Shown here piece by piece: positions 1 to 8,784 of a stretch of 64,000 nucleotides of DNA (position 1 is its first letter; every line of letters starts with the position of its first letter). This DNA is from Marinisporobacter sp. Its GTDB lineage: Bacteria; Bacillota; Clostridia; Peptostreptococcales; Thermotaleaceae. The notes below the pieces were generated by a model. The model had not been told where the DNA came from and did not search any database. It saw only the letters and a list, made by a program, of their open reading frames with translations. A program made the translations under genes and the position numbers. The stretch is from contig JAOARV010000031.1 in the NCBI GenBank assembly GCA_025210395.1, positions 1 through 64,000 on the forward strand, given 5' to 3'.

Positions 1-72
1 ATTTTCTTCATTTACTAGACGTACAATATCTGCTTTAAATTCAGCATTATAACGTTTACCATTATTCGCCAT
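1..72 (-). CDS. IS3-family transposase OrfA, N-terminal fragment (runs off window)
   Basis: The first 24 codons of a minus-strand gene are present, and the rest lies left of the window. It starts at ATG 72-70 behind a GGGAGG ribosome-binding site. The protein begins MANNGKRYNAEFKADIVRL, the usual start of the helix-turn-helix OrfA of IS3-family elements, which binds the element's ends. The adjacent terminal sequence at 112-139 has the IS3-type layout (TGA, then ACCC, then GGACACAG), which supports the assignment. Only the start can be judged, so intactness is unknown. Confidence 0.75.
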   Translation of the reverse strand, partial: MANNGKRYNAEFKADIVRLVNEEN

Positions 73-139
73 ACTATCTACCTCCCACAGTTTTATTGTA
101 CCCTAACTCTACTGTGTCCGGCAAATCGGGTATGGCTCA
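1..139 (-). mobile_element. End of an IS3-family insertion sequence
   Basis: The right-hand boundary is placed at base 139. Read on the minus strand, the sequence from there starts TGAGCCATACCC, followed by GGACACAG about 20 bases in, like the terminal inverted repeat of IS3. A leader of about 67 bases then leads to the OrfA start at 72. The reading frame of the neighbouring 378-residue gene crosses this boundary and stops inside the element, so the element sits within that gene. The other end, the second inverted repeat and any target-site duplication are outside the window. Confidence 0.7.
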
Positions 140-1229
140 CTTTATTGTTTATATAAAGATATTTATATCCTCCTAAATGTTCAATAACATATCTTATCTG
201 TGATAACCTTTCTATAATAGATGATGTATTGTTAATATCCTCTAACATATAGAAATTAGTTTCTGTTCTTAGTAGATTTATTAATTTGTTACAATTATTA
301 TTAAACAACAAATCAAATTCTTTTATAAATATCTCATTATTTTTTTTAGCTGGAATAGGATTTTCTTCTTTAGATTTTATATAATAATCAACTATCTGTG
401 GATATTTTTTAATTAAAGAATCAATTTTACTATTTATCTCTGGTTCAGTAAAATCTCCACTAATAATATCCGAAATATATTCATTAATATGGTTTCTAAA
501 TTTAAAATCATCCATTTGAATTCTATTGCCTATTAATTCATGAAATAAATCTTTACGGCATATATGATTTTCACCTTTAACAAGAATGTCTTCTGGAATT
601 AAAAGTATATAATCATTGTTGAAAAATGGTAAATAATACTCTTTAGATTTCCACTTTTCATTTTCAAAATCAAAATATGCTTTTTCAATTAACTGTTTTT
701 TGCATTGTAAATTTGATAAATATTTATAACTAAATTTTTCAGTATGGTCTAATAAAAATGACATAATTAAGCATGTTGTAAAATCACTTATACTGTCAAG
801 TCCATGCCCCTCATCAAATAAACATAATTTTTCTAAATGACTTGAATTAGTTATAAATTCTTCCCCAAAATTCTTAATATAATTATTTGCATTATCACAT
901 AATTCTCTAGCAAATTCTTCTTTTAAACCTTTGCCTGAATTTCCATAAAGAGTATATCCCAGCCAATTTTGTTTTGGTTCCTTAAAGTAATAATACTCTT
1001 TTTGGAGATTAATATCTTTTTTTGCTTTAACTGCATTTTTACATAAAAATTTTATATACTCTATCATATCTTTATGCGCTTTTTGATACGTACTTTTATT
1101 ACTACAATATAAAAGAAAAGGGTCTATAAAAGCCGGTGTATCTGAAATTAATGATAAATTAAAAGCTCCATATTGCTTCATTATTTCCTTATCTACATTG
1201 AAAAAATCGGAAAAACTAATTTTTTTCAT
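93..1229 (-). pseudogene. Unknown protein, 3' end replaced by an IS element
   Basis: The open frame is 378 residues, but only about the first 363 are native. The last 15 (VSHTRFAGHSRVRVQ) are translated from the IS3-type terminal repeat, which supplies the stop codon. The start ATG at 1229 has a good AGGAGG site. The N-terminal part (a 'GAFNLSLISDTPAFIDPFLL' segment) resembles, from memory, a family of roughly 600-residue bacterial proteins of unknown role. In those proteins the segment 'VIEHxxGY' is followed by a PD-(D/E)xK-like nuclease domain with a GRGPVDF motif. The insertion falls right after IEHLGGYKYLYINN, so the presumed catalytic half would be cut off. It lies beside a putative defence ATPase. 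The family assignment is an unverified recollection; the chimeric end is directly visible. Confidence 0.6.
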
Positions 1230-1412
1230 TCATTATCCTCCTAGAATTATTTTAGATATATGTATAACTATAAAACTAAGAGAATGATTACTTATATTCC
1301 CCCTTCTTAATCTCACTTCAAGATAAATGTTGAATTTGCTTTCAAAATATGTTATCATTAGTTTGCGAATCTAAAATAATATATATGAAATGTATAGATA
1401 CAACTTTACCCT

Positions 1413-1437
1413 ACAAAAGCATTATTAATGCTTTTGT
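1413..1437. terminator. Perfect inverted repeat downstream of the ATPase pair
   Basis: A 25-base palindrome (ACAAAAGC ... GCTTTTGT) lies 31 bases past the stop of the 114-residue gene. It could act as a transcription terminator, although no long T-run follows on either strand. Confidence 0.4.
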
Positions 1438-1467
1438 TCTTATGTCTTATAGTGGTTATTCTATATG

Positions 1468-1812
1468 TTATCGATTGTTTTTATCTATCCATGTGGCAAA
1501 ACTTTTCATAGATTCATATTCTATATAATCACTTGATTTTGCTTTACATGGTTTTATTATATATACTTTATCAAAACCTTTTTTATAACCTGATACTTTA
1601 GATTTAATATGATTATTAATAAGCTTGTCTGTTAAGATGATTCCTGATTCAATATATATTGGCACTAACACATAATCGCATGTATTAGATTTATTCCCTA
1701 ATATAACTTTATTTACAATATGTCTATCTTCTTTCACTGAATAAAAAATCAGTATGTTTCTTTTTAGTTTTAATTTGGGCATATTACGCTTACCAAACAT
1801 ATTAATTTTCAT
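1468..1812 (-). CDS. Small alpha/beta protein paired with AAA15 ATPase (possible TIR-like effector)
   Basis: A 114-residue protein encoded 3 bases after the AAA15 ATPase gene, so the two are almost certainly co-transcribed and translationally linked. I do not recognise the family with confidence. It is predicted alpha/beta, with hydrophobic strands NILIFYSV (about 19-26), YVLVPIYI (about 46-53) and KVYIIKP (about 82-88). The layout resembles small TIR or Thoeris ThsB-like domains: a first strand ending in FYSVKEDR, and a later strand followed by SSDYIEYES, like the S-x-W-x-x-x-E pattern. The COG1106-type ATPase more often pairs with RloB, but RloB's EGxxTE motif is absent and this protein is about half RloB's length. 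The TIR-like reading is inference from motif layout only. Confidence 0.5.
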   Translation of the reverse strand: MKINMFGKRNMPKLKLKRNILIFYSVKEDRHIVNKVILGNKSNTCDYVLVPIYIESGIILTDKLINNHIKSKVSGYKKGFDKVYIIKPCKAKSSDYIEYESMKSFATWIDKNNR

Positions 1813-1815
1813 AAG

Positions 1816-3168
1816 CTACTCCTCTCTAAAACTCGGAATAGCTCCATATCTACCAGCTAAATATGCTTTATCTATTTTTTTATCAAAGCGTTCATTATAC
1901 TGTTCTAAAGAATAAAGTTCTGAATCGCCTCTTGAGTTTTTATTCATAAACCAAATTTCATCCCTTCTTAATAAATCAAGGTCTAATAGTCTTGATTCAT
2001 GAGTGGTAACAATTAATTGTATTTTTCTATCTTCTAATGAATCAATATACGCTTTAATAAACTGTTGTGTAAGAAGCGGATGCAAGCTTCTATCAATTTC
2101 ATCTATTATATATACCTTATCATCATTTTCTGAAAATAGTATTTCTATTAACTCTAATATTCTTCTAGTCCCATCTGATTCTTCATATAGTCTAAATGTC
2201 CCACAATCCCCATGTCTAAATTCAACTGTTTTTATTTCTATATCATATTCTTCATTAACTTCTAATATATAAAAATCTTTATCTCCTCTAAGTATTGCAC
2301 CAATAGAACTTATATCTTTACCTTCTTTCTTTGATACAGAAATATCCTCCTCCAATTCTTCAGTGATTTTTTTCAATATATCTTTTGGCACTTTATTATT
2401 TAATTCATCTTGCTTTGCATCTATAATCTCAAAACTAGTGATACCTGTATCAAATTTTTTAATCATCTCACAAATTTCTTCAGTTTTTGCTGTTTTTAAG
2501 AAATATGAATAATTAGAAAATAGTCTATTAGGATAATTTATATCTAAAGAATACTTGAACCATTTATATACATCATTAAAAACTGTTAATTCATTTTTTT
2601 CTTTGTATAAATCTGATTTATTCCTATTCATCTCAGATAAAAATAAAACTGTATCTAAATTTTTTACATCATCAAAATAAATTGCTATTCTATTGATAGT
2701 GCTACTATTTTTAAAACTACCTATTGAAAATTCTTTATTAATTAAATCTCTTTCAAATATTTTCTTATTCTTTATGTCATTTGGAAAACATTCATATAGC
2801 CATTCCGATACTATACTACCTTTATTTAGTATAATTTCAAATCCATAGGAATAATAGCTATTGTCCACCTTTATTTCAAATTCAAAGTGACTAGGTTTAT
2901 TTATATTATCTACATAAGTTCTATTATATTCATTTGTATATCCTTTTGGTATTTCTTTAATAATCGATTTCTGTGCAAACTCAAATGAACTTATAAGATT
3001 AGACTTTCCAGATGCATTTGCTCCATATACAGTACTTAAACGTAATAAATTAAATTTCTTATCTTTTAATAAATGTTCACGTTTACTTCTTGCTTTTCCA
3101 CTTACCATACTTAACTTTCTATTTTCCCCAATAGACATAAAATTTGAAATAACTGCATTAATCAGCAT
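1816..3168 (-). CDS. AAA15 family ATPase (RloA / COG1106-like), putative defence ATPase
   Basis: A 450-residue ABC/SMC-type ATPase. Walker A is GANASGKSN at 49-57, the signature-like segment is SDGTRRILEL in the last third, Walker B is VYIIDEIDRSLHP, the switch is VTTHE, and the C-terminus carries the AYLAGRYGAIPSF hallmark of the AAA15 (COG1106) group. These ATPases occur in anti-phage and abortive-infection loci (for example RloA/RloB, and the related AriA of PARIS), usually with a small effector gene next to them. Here the partner is the 114-residue gene that follows. The start has an excellent site (CGGAGG). A clean promoter with embedded direct repeats lies immediately upstream, so the pair looks self-contained and possibly autoregulated. 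The defence role is inferred. Confidence 0.8.
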   Translation of the reverse strand: MLINAVISNFMSIGENRKLSMVSGKARSKREHLLKDKKFNLLRLSTVYGANASGKSNLISSFEFAQKSIIKEIPKGYTNEYNRTYVDNINKPSHFEFEIKVDNSYYSYGFEIILNKGSIVSEWLYECFPNDIKNKKIFERDLINKEFSIGSFKNSSTINRIAIYFDDVKNLDTVLFLSEMNRNKSDLYKEKNELTVFNDVYKWFKYSLDINYPNRLFSNYSYFLKTAKTEEICEMIKKFDTGITSFEIIDAKQDELNNKVPKDILKKITEELEEDISVSKKEGKDISSIGAILRGDKDFYILEVNEEYDIEIKTVEFRHGDCGTFRLYEESDGTRRILELIEILFSENDDKVYIIDEIDRSLHPLLTQQFIKAYIDSLEDRKIQLIVTTHESRLLDLDLLRRDEIWFMNKNSRGDSELYSLEQYNERFDKKIDKAYLAGRYGAIPSFREE

Positions 3169-3197
3169 ATTTACAACCTCCGTTTTAATATAAATTA

Positions 3198-3226
3198 ATT
3201 TTATACGATTTTTTCACTTTAGTCAA
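3198..3226 (-). promoter_or_regulatory. Promoter of the AAA15 ATPase operon
   Basis: Read on the minus strand, TTGACT (3226-3221) and TAAAAT (3203-3198) are separated by exactly 17 bases, a near-consensus sigma-A promoter about 30 bases upstream of the ATPase start at 3168. The spacer and -10 box coincide with one copy of a 22-base direct repeat, which suggests an operator overlapping the promoter. Confidence 0.65.
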
Positions 3227-3280
3227 TATAAATTTTATATCTTTCCCATATTTTCGTTATTTTATACGATTTTTTCACTT
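3198..3280. repeat. Tandem 22-bp direct repeats (3198-3219 and 3259-3280)
   Basis: Two identical 22-base copies (ATTTTATACGA, then a T-run, then CACTT) start 61 bases apart, close to six helical turns. One copy lies over the -10 box and spacer of the ATPase promoter, the other upstream of the -35 box. The spacing and position fit a cooperative repressor or activator site. No regulator gene is visible nearby, so autoregulation by the operon products is possible. Confidence 0.7.
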
Positions 3281-3372
3281 CTAAACCTAGAAGGTCTATG
3301 TTTTTGAATTAGTATCTTCTCTACATCTAAAAACAGTATTTAACATGTGATATAGATGCAAAACATCAAAAT

Positions 3373-3398
3373 AAAAATCAACCTCTACAAGATTGACT
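3373..3398 (-). terminator. Probable rlmH terminator
   Basis: On the minus strand a short stem GTCAATC / GGTTGAT with a 7-base loop is followed by a TTTTATTTT tract, about 100 bases after the rlmH stop. The stem contains G-T pairs, so its strength is moderate. Confidence 0.45.
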
Positions 3399-3496
3399 TT
3401 ATAGTATTCTCCTAATTTTTTTTATTTTATTATTATGGATATATAAAATAAAATCTACTCTTTTACTGATATTCAAAATCTTCTGCGGTTTTAGGG

Positions 3497-3976
3497 TTAT
3501 TTGTGGTAAGGTTCCCCCTTCATAATCCTAAACCCTCTATAAACCTGCTCAAGCAATATAACTCGCATCAATTGATGGGGAAACGTCATGGGAGAAAAAG
3601 ATAGCTTATAATCTGCTCTTTTTAGTATTTCCTTAGATAACCCAAGAGATCCTCCAATAATAAAGGCTATATTACTATGTCCCCCAATCCCTAGTTTTTC
3701 TAGTTTGTCTGAAAGCTCTTCTGATGAAATCATTTTTCCTTTTATATCTAATGGGATTACGTACATGCCATCCTTTACATGCTTTAGGATTTTTTCTCCT
3801 TCTGCATCTTTGATTTGTTCCATTTCTTTATGACTTAGATTTTCTGGTGCTTTTTCATCTGATACTTCAATGATATTTAGTCTACAGTATCTAGAAAGCC
3901 TTTTTTTATATTCATTAATGGCACTTACTAAATATTTTTCTTTGATCTTTCCTACTCCAATAATAGTTATATTCAA
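3497..3976 (-). CDS. rlmH: 23S rRNA (pseudouridine1915-N3)-methyltransferase RlmH
   Basis: A 159-residue SPOUT methyltransferase, the usual length for the family. It methylates pseudouridine 1915 in helix 69 of 23S rRNA in the assembled 70S ribosome. The SAM-binding knot motif [10 protein letters not shown] is near residue 106, and the conserved C-terminus ends in [17 protein letters not shown]. The start [12 protein letters not shown] is typical. It follows the CxxH/CxxC zinc-finger gene and lies downstream of htrA, the order seen near the origin of many Firmicutes. Confidence 0.96.
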   Translation of the reverse strand: MNITIIGVGKIKEKYLVSAINEYKKRLSRYCRLNIIEVSDEKAPENLSHKEMEQIKDAEGEKILKHVKDGMYVIPLDIKGKMISSEELSDKLEKLGIGGHSNIAFIIGGSLGLSKEILKRADYKLSFSPMTFPHQLMRVILLEQVYRGFRIMKGEPYHK

Positions 3977-4000
3977 AAAAAATCTCTCCTCTCATCAAAA

Positions 4001-4022
4001 TAGACGAGGATTTCCTCGTCTA
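4001..4022. terminator. Hairpin between the CxxH/CxxC gene and rlmH
   Basis: A 9-bp perfect stem (TAGACGAGG / CCTCGTCTA) with a 4-base loop overlaps the stop codon of the small upstream gene. The T-rich stretch after it on the minus strand is interrupted, so it may attenuate rather than stop read-through into rlmH. Confidence 0.4.
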
Positions 4023-4187
4023 TACTACTAAGTATCTAGGTGGGTTTTTACAAAGATCACAAGTATTTGGACTCGTCCAATCTGTAAAAGAAACTTTATC
4101 AAGTTCATAAATATCTGGTGGTTGCTCATATACTTCTACGAATTCATCAATTGCTTCTGGAAGATGCTCTGGACAAACTACATACAT
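4020..4187 (-). CDS. CxxH/CxxC zinc-finger small protein (TIGR04129-like)
   Basis: A 55-residue gene starting at ATG 4187 (MYVVCPEHLPEAIDEF) and ending RYLVV. It carries one C-x-x-H (CPEH, residues 5-8) and one C-x-x-C (CDLC, residues 43-46), which together could bind one zinc ion. This matches the small 'CxxH/CxxC protein' family encoded beside rlmH in Bacillus and many Clostridia; its function is unknown. Conserved linkage with rlmH (44 bases apart) hints at a ribosome or RNA-related role, which is inference. Confidence 0.85.
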   Translation of the reverse strand: MYVVCPEHLPEAIDEFVEVYEQPPDIYELDKVSFTDWTSPNTCDLCKNPPRYLVV

Positions 4188-4241
4188 ATCTTTTCACTCC
4201 AAACCAGTTTTTTATTATTTTTTATTCCATCATCAATCCTA

Positions 4242-5471
4242 TTAATTTTTAGGCTTTGCTTCTAATGAAACCTTTAAATTCATCTCTTGATCCTTTCTTA
4301 TTACCTTTATAGTTACCTTATTTCCTGGTCTATACTTGTAAAGCTGTGTGATCAACTGTCTCATAGTATTTATTTTCTGATCATCAATAGAAATGATAAT
4401 ATCTTCAGGCTTCATTCCAGCTTTGTTTACTGGAGAGTTAGGTATTACTCGCTCTACAAATACCCCTTCATCCCTTTTCAAGTTACCTCCGTAGTATTGA
4501 TTGTACGCTTCTACACTGATTCCATGTATTCCTAAGTATACCTTTGTAAATTGACCTTTCTCAATGAACTCATCTACAATAGGTTTGGCAATATTTATAG
4601 GAATGGCAAATCCTAATCCTTCTCCTGTCTGGATTTTTGCCGTATTGATTCCTATAACTTCCCCTTTATTATTTAGAAGAGGTCCTCCACTATTTCCTGG
4701 ATTGATAGATGCATCCGTTTGAATAAGCCCTTCTATTCTCTCAAACTGATTGATTTCAATATTTCTCTCAAGTCCACTAATAATCCCTGCTGTAACAGTT
4801 CTTTCAAATTCTAATCCTAATGGATTTCCAATAGCGATACTCAGTTGTCCTACTTCTATATTTTCAGAATCTCCTAATGTTGCTACGGGTAAATCCTTTG
4901 CTAAAATCTTTACAATGGCTAAATCTAACGTAGGATCATTCCATAAAACATCTGCTTTTAAATCTCTTCCATCATATAAAAGGACTTTCACTTCCTCTGT
5001 TTTCCCATCACTGACTACATGAGAATTTGTGAGAATATATCCTCTATGATCTACAATAACTCCTGTTCCCACACCTTGTCCTCTGTGTACTCCAAAGAAA
5101 AAGTCTCTTTCCACAGTAACTGTTGTAATTCCCACTACTGAAGGCATCGCTTTTTTCACCACTGTTGGCACAATACTTATATTTTCACCCTTAGTAATAA
5201 TTTCAATATCTGCTTTGGTATTTCTTTTATATATCTCTGGATAGGGCATATATTTTCCATACAGGAATGTAGGTGCAATATAAGCCATAATGATGCCACC
5301 TATCATGGCAGAAATAATGGCTATAATACACATGGTAAAAAAAGATATTTTTCTTTTTTCTTTATATCTAATTGACTTTGGTGGATCTATATAATACTTT
5401 GAAGAAGGAATAGCTCCTTTTTCTTCATGAACTTCCATTTTGTCTTGAAAATCATCATGCTTAAACTCCAT
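4242..5471 (-). CDS. htrA: HtrA/DegP-like membrane-anchored serine protease
   Basis: A 409-residue S1C protease: a cytoplasmic N-tail of about 40 residues, one membrane helix (about 44-68), a trypsin-like domain, and a C-terminal PDZ domain (about 300-405). The catalytic triad is visible as His151 (TNSHVV), Asp183 (TLDLAIV) and Ser261 (GNSGGP). It degrades misfolded proteins outside the membrane and corresponds in position to yyxA/htrC of Bacillus, between walJ and rlmH. It follows walJ by 35 bases and is probably the distal gene of the wal operon; in Bacillus related htr genes respond to WalRK or CssRS. Confidence 0.93.
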   Translation of the reverse strand: MEFKHDDFQDKMEVHEEKGAIPSSKYYIDPPKSIRYKEKRKISFFTMCIIAIISAMIGGIIMAYIAPTFLYGKYMPYPEIYKRNTKADIEIITKGENISIVPTVVKKAMPSVVGITTVTVERDFFFGVHRGQGVGTGVIVDHRGYILTNSHVVSDGKTEEVKVLLYDGRDLKADVLWNDPTLDLAIVKILAKDLPVATLGDSENIEVGQLSIAIGNPLGLEFERTVTAGIISGLERNIEINQFERIEGLIQTDASINPGNSGGPLLNNKGEVIGINTAKIQTGEGLGFAIPINIAKPIVDEFIEKGQFTKVYLGIHGISVEAYNQYYGGNLKRDEGVFVERVIPNSPVNKAGMKPEDIIISIDDQKINTMRQLITQLYKYRPGNKVTIKVIRKDQEMNLKVSLEAKPKN

Positions 5472-5506
5472 TTCCCCACCTTCTTTTTTGTTTTGTATTA
5501 GATTGA

Positions 5507-6313
5507 TTATTTCTTTATATTATATACATTACTCACTCGATCTCGATAAGTCAAGTCTATCTTGATATCTAGTCCAATTTTTATTTCTTGAGAAGATAAT
5601 ACATTTTTCACCGTTTCAAAGGCTAGCTCAGGAAAATTATTTTCTTTGCTTAAATGTCCTAATAATACATTGTTAATTGGTGTATCTAGCTTTACCAACT
5701 CTGCAATAATTTCCCCTGCTGTTTCATTAGAAAGATGCCCTTCATCTCCCATAACCCTTTTCTTTAAGTACCAAGGGTATCTACCCATCTTTAACATTTC
5801 CACATCATGATTCGATTCAAGCATCAATAAGTCTGATCCTTGTATCTCTTTCTTTACAGTATCTGATACATAACCTGTATCTGTAACAATGCTTACCTTT
5901 GCATCATCATGATAAAGAGAAAAACCTACTGGCTCTATGGCATCATGAGATATGGAATAAGGTTTTATTTTAATATCTTGTATAAAAAATTCTTCTCCCG
6001 TATGAAAATATTTTATATTCTCTTCATCTATTTTTCCCAGTTTACCTTTCATAGCTCTCCAAGTATTATTATTTGCATATATTGGGATATTAAACCGTCT
6101 AGCTAAAATCCCTACACCCTTTATATGGTCATTATGTTCATGAGTAATCAATATTCCTTGTACTTTTTCCATATCTTTTCCGATGCTTTCCATAGCTTCC
6201 TGAATTTTTTTTCCAGATAATCCAGCATCCACTAATACACACCCTTCTGCACCTTCAATATATTGACAATTCCCACTGCTCCCGCTAGCCAATGAGCAAA
6301 ATGTTAATCCCAT
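5507..6313 (-). CDS. walJ: MBL-fold metallohydrolase WalJ (YycJ)
   Basis: A 268-residue metallo-beta-lactamase-fold protein. The metal ligands are in THEHNDHIKG (about 56-65), followed by His and Asp ligands in SISHDA and VTDTGY. Bacterial YycJ/WalJ is a probable 5'-3' DNA exonuclease or phosphodiesterase linked to coordination of cell division with replication. In Bacillus it closes the walRKHIJ operon. Here murA and proC lie between yycI and walJ, and a terminator at 6350-6371 separates walJ from murA, so walJ may have its own promoter. Confidence 0.9.
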   Translation of the reverse strand: MGLTFCSLASGSSGNCQYIEGAEGCVLVDAGLSGKKIQEAMESIGKDMEKVQGILITHEHNDHIKGVGILARRFNIPIYANNNTWRAMKGKLGKIDEENIKYFHTGEEFFIQDIKIKPYSISHDAIEPVGFSLYHDDAKVSIVTDTGYVSDTVKKEIQGSDLLMLESNHDVEMLKMGRYPWYLKKRVMGDEGHLSNETAGEIIAELVKLDTPINNVLLGHLSKENNFPELAFETVKNVLSSQEIKIGLDIKIDLTYRDRVSNVYNIKK

Positions 6314-6349
6314 ATTTATCCTCCTACTTTTATGTTTTATAAGAAAAAG

Positions 6350-6371
6350 ACAGGCGCATGCACCTGCCTGT
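6350..6371 (-). terminator. murA terminator
   Basis: A stem ACAGGC / GCCTGT around AGGTGCATGC lies right after the murA stop and is followed on the minus strand by TCTTTTT. Confidence 0.75.
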
Positions 6372-7628
6372 TTATTCAGATCTTTTGATTTTTGCTCCTA
6401 AGTTTAACAGCTTTTTCTCTATCAATTCGTATCCTCTATCAATATAATGAACGTTGTCTACCTCTGTAATGCCTTGTGCCATAAGTCCTGCAATGACTAA
6501 AGCAGCACCTGCTCTTAAATCTGTTGCTGAAACTTTAGCACCTGATAATCTATCTACTCCTTCAAAAACAGCTACATTTCCTTCAACCTTAACCTTTGCA
6601 CCCATTCTTTTTAATTCTGATACATGTTTAAATCTTCCTTCATAGATGGTTTCTGTAACAATACTTGTACCCTTTGCTTGAGTTAAAATGGCTGACATGG
6701 GTTGCTGTAAATCTGTAGGAAATCCTGGATATACTAAAGTTTTTATATTTACATTTTTCAATTGATCTTTCCCTACAACTCTTAATGATTCTCCATACTC
6801 TTCAACTTGAAGTCCCATTTCTCTTAACTTTGCTGTAATAGGGTCAAGATGCTTTGGAATAACATTATCAATAATCACATCTCCACCTGTAGCTGCAGCC
6901 ATAAGCATAAAAGTACCTGCTTCTATTTGATCTGGAATTACACTATAGGTACACCCCTTCATTTTCTCTACACCTTTAATTTTAATGACATCGGTTCCAG
7001 CTCCTCGTATATCAGCACCCATGGCATTCAAAAAGTTGGCCACATCTACAATATGAGGCTCTTTTGCTGCATTTTCAATAATTGTTTTTCCCTTTGCCAT
7101 GCACGCTGCCATCATAATGTTGATAGTTGCTCCTACACTAACAACATCTAGATAGATTTCAGCTCCTATTAGTTCTTCTGCTTCTGCATGAATAATACCA
7201 TGTTCAATCGTAACCTTTGCCCCTAATGCTTCGAATCCTTTTATATGCTGATCAATAGGTCTTGAACCAATATTGCAGCCTCCTGGAAAAGCAACCTTTG
7301 CTTTTTTAAACCTTCCAAGGGAAGCCCCTAATAAATAATAAGAAGCTCTTAGCTCTTTTGCTAATTCATATGATACAAAGCATTCCTTTACGTTAGCTGT
7401 ATTCACCTGCATAACCTTTTTTTCTTCATGAAAATCTACTTTTGCGCCTAATTCTTTTAGTATTCTTTTTAGTACATGTACATCTTCTATATTTGGTAAG
7501 TTTTCTATGTTGCACAAATCTCCTGCTAAAATGGATGCTGGAATAATCGCAACAGCAGCATTTTTAAATCCACTTATATTTACCTTGCCCTTTAACTTAT
7601 ATCCACCTTCTATTAAAAGTTTACTCAT
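6372..7628 (-). CDS. murA: UDP-N-acetylglucosamine 1-carboxyvinyltransferase MurA
   Basis: A 418-residue EPSP-synthase-fold enzyme that adds enolpyruvyl from PEP to UDP-GlcNAc, the first committed step of peptidoglycan synthesis, in the cytoplasm. The mobile-loop active-site cysteine is in [15 protein letters not shown], so fosfomycin sensitivity would be expected. The start is set at ATG 7628 (MSKLLIEGG), behind AAAGGGCTGG; a longer frame using TTG at 7646 adds six residues but lacks a good site. Placement next to the wal genes joins wall precursor synthesis with its regulator. Confidence 0.95.
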   Translation of the reverse strand: MSKLLIEGGYKLKGKVNISGFKNAAVAIIPASILAGDLCNIENLPNIEDVHVLKRILKELGAKVDFHEEKKVMQVNTANVKECFVSYELAKELRASYYLLGASLGRFKKAKVAFPGGCNIGSRPIDQHIKGFEALGAKVTIEHGIIHAEAEELIGAEIYLDVVSVGATINIMMAACMAKGKTIIENAAKEPHIVDVANFLNAMGADIRGAGTDVIKIKGVEKMKGCTYSVIPDQIEAGTFMLMAAATGGDVIIDNVIPKHLDPITAKLREMGLQVEEYGESLRVVGKDQLKNVNIKTLVYPGFPTDLQQPMSAILTQAKGTSIVTETIYEGRFKHVSELKRMGAKVKVEGNVAVFEGVDRLSGAKVSATDLRAGAALVIAGLMAQGITEVDNVHYIDRGYELIEKKLLNLGAKIKRSE

Positions 7629-7824
7629 TTGGTCCAGCCCTTTCAATAATCTTTCTGTGCGTATTTTATTTAAAATTTCCTATCTAAACGGAAACGATCA
7701 ATCGTCTAATATGTAGACCTCGTTACATTATACCATGATTATTATTGTTTGATAAGTGTCTAGTCAGAAGAAATTAATTACCTTTATAGGGGTAGACGGG
7801 TATTATTTTCTATAAATTAGTTTT

Positions 7825-8631
7825 TTATTTTGCTAATTGAATAGATTTTTCTGTACATGCTCTCATAGCAGAAATCACACCATCTCTTAATCCTTTTTTT
7901 TCAAGAACCGCTACAGCTTCTATAGTTGTTCCTCCTGGTGAGCAAACCATATCCTTTAATGCTCCCGGGTGCATTCCTGTTTCTAATACCATTTTTGCTG
8001 AACCAAGTACTGCTTGAGCTGCAAATTTATAAGCCTTTTCTCTTGACATACCATCGAGTACTGCAGCATCTGCCATAGCTTCAATAAACATATATACATA
8101 GGCAGGAGATGAACCACTTACAGCCGTTACAACATCCATTAATTTTTCATCTACAACCTCAGCTTTTCCAAAGCTTTCAAATATATCTACTATTTCTTTC
8201 AATTCTTCTTTTGTAACCATTTCATTGGCACATACAGCAGACATTCCTTCTCGTACAAGAGCTGGTGTATTTGGCATGACTCTTACTATTTTTCGTTTTT
8301 TGCCAAACATTTCTTCTGTTCCTTCTATCGCCTTTCCTGCTGCAATGGTTACAACAATACCCTCTGTCTTTACTTGGTCTTTAATCTCTTCTATGACTAC
8401 TGGATATAGATTTGGCTTAACAGATAGAATTAAAATATCTGCTTTTTTTGCTACTTCATTATTATCTGTAGTTGTTTGAACACCATATTCTTCCTCAACT
8501 GCTGCTAAGCTTTTTTCATTTAAATCACTTACAATTATTTCTTCTGGTGAGAACACCTTCCCAGCAATAATTCCTCCCATCATTGCTTTTCCCATGTTTC
8601 CACTTCCTATAAACCCTACTATTTTTGACAT
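7825..8631 (-). CDS. proC: Pyrroline-5-carboxylate reductase ProC
   Basis: A 268-residue NAD(P)H-dependent enzyme that performs the last step of proline synthesis. The N-terminal dinucleotide motif is GFIGSGNMGKAMMGG, and the C-terminal family signature is in the segment around PGGTTIEAV. The length matches the family. It is flanked by terminators or gaps on both sides (about 190 bases to murA, 150 to yycI), so it seems to be a single-gene unit within the wal region. Confidence 0.95.
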   Translation of the reverse strand: MSKIVGFIGSGNMGKAMMGGIIAGKVFSPEEIIVSDLNEKSLAAVEEEYGVQTTTDNNEVAKKADILILSVKPNLYPVVIEEIKDQVKTEGIVVTIAAGKAIEGTEEMFGKKRKIVRVMPNTPALVREGMSAVCANEMVTKEELKEIVDIFESFGKAEVVDEKLMDVVTAVSGSSPAYVYMFIEAMADAAVLDGMSREKAYKFAAQAVLGSAKMVLETGMHPGALKDMVCSPGGTTIEAVAVLEKKGLRDGVISAMRACTEKSIQLAK

Positions 8632-8730
8632 TTTTTATACCCTCCTCGTATCCCTTCTATTTCCTTTTAATATATTTGATTTTATATGAATTCTTTTTTC
8701 TTCACAATATGATTTTTATAAATTTATATC

Positions 8731-8771
8731 AAAAAGAGATCCTATCAACAAATTGATTGAATCTCTTTTTT
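8731..8771 (-). terminator. Terminator after yycI
   Basis: A 10-bp stem AAAAAGAGAT / ATCTCTTTTT about 14 bases past the yycI stop ends the walR-walK-yycH-yycI unit. The flanking A/T runs make it usable in both directions. Confidence 0.75.
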
Positions 8772-8784
8772 ATTCATATGCATT

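Larger units (their letters stand above)
3169..3496. other. Intergenic region between the ATPase unit and rlmH
   Basis: A gene-free stretch of 328 bases. It holds the ATPase promoter, the tandem direct repeats and the probable rlmH terminator; I see no coding capacity in the remainder. Confidence 0.6.
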
